From Heterobilharzia americana (taxonomy: Eukaryota; Platyhelminthes; Trematoda; Strigeidida; Schistosomatidae): a stretch of 64,000 nt of DNA. Location of the stretch: assembly GCA_944470555.2 (NCBI GenBank), contig OX104130.1:45541491-45605490 (forward strand), written 5' to 3'. The notes below the pieces were generated by a model, which saw nothing but the letters and a program-made list of their open reading frames with translations, did no database searches and was not told the origin of the DNA. The position numbers and the translations under genes were made by a program. Numbering within the stretch: the stretch's first letter is position 1; each line of letters opens with the position of its first letter. Positions 58,620-64,000 of the stretch are shown piece after piece.

Positions 58620-60530
58620 CAAAATTGATATTGCATGGACAGCAATAAAGAAGCGTACCACAGACCTTATAGCTTTATGAAGATAGAAAGGATAAGTATA
58701 AAGTAAACGTTCTCAAGAAAGGACTAGACTTCGACGCAGCAGTAGCTCAACTCAAACCTGAAGATGTTATACCTAGCAAAGAAGTATCATTAAGCTCAGT
58801 ATACAAAACAATTGATTGTCAGATACGTGAATAATAGGGCCTGACACTGAAACACCAAAAGAATTAGAGTAAGAACTTAACGAGACCAGAAATATTGATA
58901 CTGAGGAATTTAAGAGAGGACAATGGTATAGTAATTGCCAGGTTTGACTAATTCAACTTGACAGCAGTTACGGACAAGGTGGATTACTTAAAAATTCAGT
59001 GGCCATGTCGAGACAGGACCATATGAGGAGATTCGAAAACCTTTGGACATGGTTTTGGATGAGATTAGAAAGTTCACGGCTGGTCTTATACACAGTATGC
59101 AGCCATCTATGGGTGAGTCTCAGTGGTTTAATTTAATGCCTAAATGCAGTAGTCTTAGGAGAATTTTCGGTACCATTAAGGCTCTGGAGACAGGCCAATA
59201 GCTGACTAGAAACACATCAACATATGAGTTATCTAAATATTTAGCTAGAATAATACATCGCATTAGAAACTGGTCAAGTCCTGGGCTGGCCAGTTAATTT
59301 GAAGTGGAACAGACTAATTGATATGCATTTTGAGGCAGAAAAAATGGTCAGTTTTAGTATGATGAGCCTCTATACAAATGTGGCAATTGATTTGGCACTT
59401 GAGGCAGTCAGAAATGAACTAGATCACTGTGTGCTATCAAACAAAAATCTTATATGGAATCACACATTAGTTCACCTATAGAGAACATAACTAAAGTATT
59501 CTCATTGAATGAATTCCTTGTTTGCATTTAGTGACATTTATTGAGGTAACGTTTTAGAATTTTCTAGAAGCTGTTGAATCTTGACCGTTATTTGTGTGTA
59601 GGTAGTGCTACATTCAATGTGGACTTTGGATGATTGAAAATAACTCCTAGAATATTAACTTTGGTAACTCACCAACTGGTTAAGGTTTCGGCTGACTGAC
59701 TCAGAAATACGAAATATTTAAGCATTTCAATATCAGAAAGTAGTTCATTATATGCTGACTTAATATTCTGTTCCTTGAAAAGGACTTTCAGGCAACAAAG
59801 GTTGTTGAAACGAGATTTACTGGAGGCAGAAATTTCATGGATGATGTTATATACTCTTGTGCAACGTGAACTTCTGCTTCACACCTGGGCACCTAGATGG
59901 CTACATCAGTTTTCATGACGTTTCGTTTGTAAAAAGGAATGATGGATCTATGGAAAGATCCATCTATAAAAAGCTTTCATGTCTGGCCAATATCTTAATT
60001 TCAAAAGTTATGTTCCGATTGAATATGAAAGGAACCTAATTTAAACACTTTCTTACAGGAAACAAAATCCACTTTGAAAAGACTATTGATTATAAAATAA
60101 AAACTCCAAATCACATCGACAAAAATGGGTGACTCGAAAGCTGCGTTAGTAAGTACTCGAAAAGGAAAGAATGCAAAACAGTAGTCCCTAAGGTTTTAGA
60201 AAAGTCAGTGTTCATTAAATTACCTTTAAAAGTAAATGATGTTTTGAAGTAGTTAGGCAAATGGCAGACAAAGCCAGGGAAAAATCACATGGAGTTCTAT
60301 TGTGAGGCATCTATTGGATTACCAACATGACATTGACGCTTCTAATGTCTTCTCGATTGATAGCATATAAAGAAATAAGAAAATGATTGTGATCATGGAA
60401 GCATATGGAATTGAAGTTCGCAAACCGAGCGTGTGTGTGCAGAAAGAGATGACAGTCATCCTGAATCTATCATGCCAGGGGTTTCGAGATGTTATGAACC
60501 TATTTATTTTCATCAGTGTTTTGTTTTTCT
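58620..60530 (+). mobile_element. Penelope-like element, broken copy
   Basis: Plus-strand traces in order: KGLDFDAAVAQLKPEDVIPS near 58718-58780, TSTYELSKYLARII near 59215-59255, MVSFSMMSLYTNVAIDLALE near 59345-59405 (matches the VSFDVxSLYTNVP box of Penelope-like RTs, with catalytic Asp changed to Met), and NDGSMERSIYKKLS near 59938-59980 (matches the REDGSLxRSVYRKPT block after the RT active site). The YxDD box lies in the unreadable part between. A GIY-YIG endonuclease was not seen. Inactive. Confidence 0.75.
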
Positions 60531-61825
60531 ATTTTATCTCCTCTTCATTATTCCTATTCTGTCGCACTGTCATTTTATCTTGAACCTTACTTAGTAGTCA
60601 GATGCGTTCTCCGCATTATCTCTGTTATCATCATTATTATTATAACTGCTACTGACCAGCTAATACTCTACCCTTCTATAATTTTATACCATTACCAAGC
60701 TTCTTAATTGATGCCCATTATCGGAAGATGAACTTACTAGATTCAAAAATAAACAAATAATGCTTGTAAACTTGTGAGCTGTTTTAATTCTCTCTTTATT
60801 TGTTCAACGATCCATGCAAACTGTGAATTTTAATGTATTTTGAGTCCAACTAAGGCTTTTTTTGACTCATGAGTTTCATTTTAGTTAGAAGACCCATGAT
60901 TATGCAGTTTTGGCAGTTGTGCAGTTGTGCATAGAAGTTACCAACGATTAAACTGGAACCCAGTCTTTAATATCTCCAGGTTTATTCGCAATCAAAATCC
61001 AGCTACTGGGAGCTTCTTTATGCTAACTGTTATATCTTGTGAAAATTTTCTATACATAAGTGGAATAATCACGATCAAGTTTTTCTCACCGGAAAGTTTT
61101 TAAGTTAACAATAGCATGTTAGGAAGTTAACAAGAAAGCAAGATATACAAAACGGTTTGTAATTATATAGTGTTGCTATAGGGAATAAAGAGATTGGGGA
61201 TTTTTAATTATCAATTTTAACTGTTATTATTTATAATTTAAACATAGGATTTGCATAAACGTGTATACATTTTTGAACATCAATATACTACTGTTGTAAT
61301 AATTATTTTGTAACCCCATATCGTCTGTTTATTATTTTTGTTCAAATCATTGATGTCCCCATTTTTGTAAACAGGTTTTGTTGACACTCTTGATGAAAGA
61401 TGGTGACTGAAAGTTTACTGTAAGCTATTATTTAAAAATTATTGACAAAGTTATTTCTTGTTACATTTGAATCAAGTAAACAAAATAATGAGATCTGTGT
61501 GTAATTGATACCTATAAAGCTTATTTTACAATCTGATTACTTTCTGTTTTATATACACAAGCAATCATATCTGATCAGTTGCTACTGTGAAGTTACAGAC
61601 AGCTCATAGTTGGCTGACCAAAGCCTGGCAACTTTGTGAAGACATTTGACGATAAATATTATGCGTTTTTTTTACCCACTTTTGACACTTCAGCATTCTT
61701 CTTTTGGTGAGCAGATCAATAACGGATATTCTGGTTTTCTACACATAATTTCCTTTCCAGGCAAGTGAATTCAGTAATTTCTGAAGTGCACACCATACAG
61801 AGATTCACAGTGAGCTTGTTGAATA
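60531..61825. other. Unassigned stretch
   Basis: A pyrimidine-rich run at 60510-60590 and a short (ATT)n stretch near 60627-60645. Nothing else recognised. Confidence 0.4.
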
Positions 61826-61830
61826 CTTAC

Positions 61831-61906
61831 CTTCAGACCAGCTGGGTTTATAAAACCATTGAGAGAGACCACCTCACGACATTCTACAACAGTAACAGAT
61901 GGCCGA
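61831..61906 (-). other. Possible short minus-strand exon
   Basis: On the minus strand a 76-nt open piece (RPSVTVVECREVVSLNGF...) lies between a CTTAG acceptor-like site and a perfect AAG|GTAAGT donor. No family recognised and no partner exon found; it may be part of an unknown repeat. Confidence 0.2.
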
Positions 61907-61958
61907 CTAAGTAGGTCTTATAATTTTTACCGTGAATTTTTGTATTTGTGAAGAATAG

Positions 61959-62360
61959 TATTCAGTAGCAAGTTCGATTTATGAGTTTTTTTCACTGGCA
62001 GATTTATCAGTGTGGGAATTTATTGGTAAGTGTGTATACGTGCAGAAGGATATTCGAAACCCATTGTTACTCTTTCTACTAATAGTGAGACATATGATTC
62101 GGTTGGTCCCACGTGGTTTACTAAATGATATACTAGCATGTACGAAGTACTATTTGAGTCTCCATCATTTAGAAGTGAGCCAAGAATCTTTACTCTTAAT
62201 TCTTTATATTACAAGGGATAGAAACAAACTAGGAGAGAGAAGATTATATATTGAGGATTTAAGTTCATTGAAAACTAACGCTTTTTACAAAAAAAGCCAA
62301 ACGAATGACTATGTTCACTTAAAAATTGCTCGTATTGCAAATGACAACAGCAAATTTTAA
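61959..62360 (+). CDS. Unrecognised 133-codon open stretch, possible last exon
   Basis: Open from the TAG at 61956-61958 to the TAA at 62358-62360, one of the longer non-repeat open stretches outside MRPL38. It has no ATG near its start (first in-frame ATG at about 62092), so as a gene it would need an upstream exon; acceptor-like sites are tttcactggcag (ends about 62000) and tttctactaatag (ends about 62083). The protein has an amphipathic, Leu-rich middle and a polar end (LGERRLYIEDLSSLKTNAF). AATAAA overlaps the stop (62359-62364). No domain recognised; it could be chance. Confidence 0.3.
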   Translation, partial: YSVASSIYEFFSLADLSVWEFIGKCVYVQKDIRNPLLLFLLIVRHMIRLVPRGLLNDILACTKYYLSLHHLEVSQESLLLILYITRDRNKLGERRLYIEDLSSLKTNAFYKKSQTNDYVHLKIARIANDNSKF

Positions 62361-62374
62361 TAAAATACTTCTGA

Positions 62375-64000
62375 CCATATTGTCAGATAGTTTCAGTGCT
62401 ACAACAGTCAACTGCATGTTCTAAATCGAATGTTTTTCATACCAAATCATAATAATATCAGACGACTGAAGACTGTTAGTTAAATGACTGTTTTCACGGC
62501 GAGGTAAGAAGTTTAGATGTACTGAAAATCATGAGTTAGTAATATTGTCCAGTAAGAAAACCTCAAACGTCTTATCTATCGCATATTATTCCCGATGATT
62601 GCCATGTTACATCAGTTAACTAAAGGGATCTGAAGTAACTTAAAGAATGGACTATATAGTGTGTGTATTCGCTGGGGGTAAATGCCACTGAGTTATTCAG
62701 AAAAGACTTATACAGTCATTGGAACTGTTGGGTTCTGTTATTTCAGTGTAGAAAGTTGAAAATGATTAAATGCAAAAAATACTTTACTCATTAAAAGTGT
62801 AGGTTGCATTAGGGACAGTCTCTAGTGGGAAATTTGGTTTCAACCCTCACTATGTTATAAGGAATAGGACTTAGTAAAATAAGGGGCAGCGCAACAGTCT
62901 AAACGTGAAATCCACAAATGAGCGAAGCTTTCTGGTTAGCGGCCAACATTTCAATCAGGACAGTTTCTGGTTGTTAAGTAATTTTCATTTCTATTTGTGC
63001 AACTCACTTGGAGAGTCATTCAATAGAGAAAAATGTATTCGTTAATTTTTTCTCCACTTTTTCATTACGTTTTAACAGACAGTAATAAAAGTAGTCTTCT
63101 CACTTAAGGTAAATATTTAAACGTTTTGAAGTATGGTTTGCAGTAAAGTCATAATTACGAACCTTGTTTTATCACTGATTAATATGAATGTGATGAACAC
63201 TATAAAACTGTCCTCATGAGTGTATCATTGAGCTAATCTGTTAGAATTGAGGTTAAAATGTTTATCCATAGTCACCTCATGATACAGCACGATTATCCAT
63301 AAACTTCGTCTAGTATTTGTTCTGTTGGCTTGCTTAAACCTTGGTTACTAAACGTTTTTGACTGAATATGTCACATCAGGTTGCCTCTTTTGTACTAATT
63401 TCGATCATTCAAATATCAGCAAACCGTATGGTTTACTCTTGCGCATTTTAAAGATATTACAACCTTTTTCAGTTAACAACAATCTTGAGGAAATGCATGA
63501 CAGTGGATGGCAGTGGGTGAATCATGTAGTAGTGCAAACTACAGATTTTTATGTTGAATGAATGGACTAGTACACTCGTTTTTCTTTTCATCCTCACTCT
63601 ACAACAACGCACCTACAGGCTAGACTATACCTTAACAACGGCTGGGTGTTATGTATCATTGCTTATGACATTGTTATCTCTACTAATACTTAGATTCTAT
63701 ACTTATTGAAACGAAAATATTGTTCTCGGTATAAGTCTGTTTCAGTAGTGCATGCTGGAAATTTCATGCTGTGTAAAACATACTGTCTCGAAAAAGTGAT
63801 CATTGTTGCAATACTACTACTACTACTGCTAATAATAATAATAATAACCATTATTATCATACATCTTTGTTGGTCTCAAGAGATCCAAACCATGTGACTA
63901 AATCGTAAATTTCTTGTTACAAAACATAATTTTTTTGAATTTGACCCTACACGAAATCAGCAGTATGCATAACTGATAAATTCCAACCTTGAACAACATA
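62375..64000. other. Unassigned stretch to the window end
   Basis: AT-rich; a compound (ACT)n-(AAT)n microsatellite at 63814-63846. Nothing else recognised. Confidence 0.4.
63814..63846. repeat. Compound (ACT)n-(AAT)n microsatellite
   Basis: Five ACT units followed, after a short break, by six to seven AAT units. Confidence 0.85.

Overview
This window is AT-rich, intron-rich animal DNA, most likely from a blood fluke (Schistosomatidae) or a close trematode. Evidence is the mix of repeats: CR1/Perere-like and SR2/RTE-like non-LTR elements, a BEL/Pao (Sinbad-like) element, Penelope-like elements, and tRNA-derived SINEs that carry degenerate hammerhead-ribozyme motifs of the kind known from schistosome SM-alpha repeats. 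The species cannot be fixed from sequence alone.

One host gene is clear: the mitochondrial ribosomal protein L38 gene (MRPL38), plus strand, six coding exons between 11998 and 32498. All introns begin GT and end AG, the exon phases agree at every junction, and the joined reading frame is 1404 nt (467 codons plus stop). An AATAAA lies 55 nt after the stop. The protein has a phosphatidylethanolamine-binding-protein (PEBP) fold domain, as in other animal L38 proteins.

Layout. 1-640: nothing recognised. About 640-4600: decayed BEL/Pao retrotransposon on the plus strand (gag zinc knuckles, protease, reverse transcriptase, RNase H; no integrase core seen). 5024-6600: unidentified broken minus-strand coding-like sequence. 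7060-8000: fragment of a non-LTR reverse transcriptase. 9981-10455: a segment duplicated almost exactly at 13242-13717, on the far side of MRPL38 exon 1. 10480-11770: CR1-like fragment ending about 230 nt before the MRPL38 start codon. 11998-32498: MRPL38, with introns full of SINEs, CR1-like pieces, TA repeats, a fold-back element containing a solo LTR (intron 1) and a near full-length but dead minus-strand CR1-like element (intron 5). 32560-43790: mostly unassigned, with one hammerhead SINE, one tRNA-like SINE and a CR1 3' end. 43800-46735 and about 50400-53690: two RTE-like elements, the second split by about 1.16 kb of pure AAG repeat. 46780-49395: two more hammerhead SINEs. 53930-54660 and 58620-60530: Penelope-like fragments on opposite strands. 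61959-62360: an open, unrecognised possible exon.

Apart from MRPL38, every recognised coding stretch is transposable-element debris with stops and frameshifts. The most interesting structures are the AAG expansion seeded inside a reverse transcriptase frame, the solo LTR with intact target-site duplication nested in a fold-back arm, and the set of decayed hammerhead SINEs.
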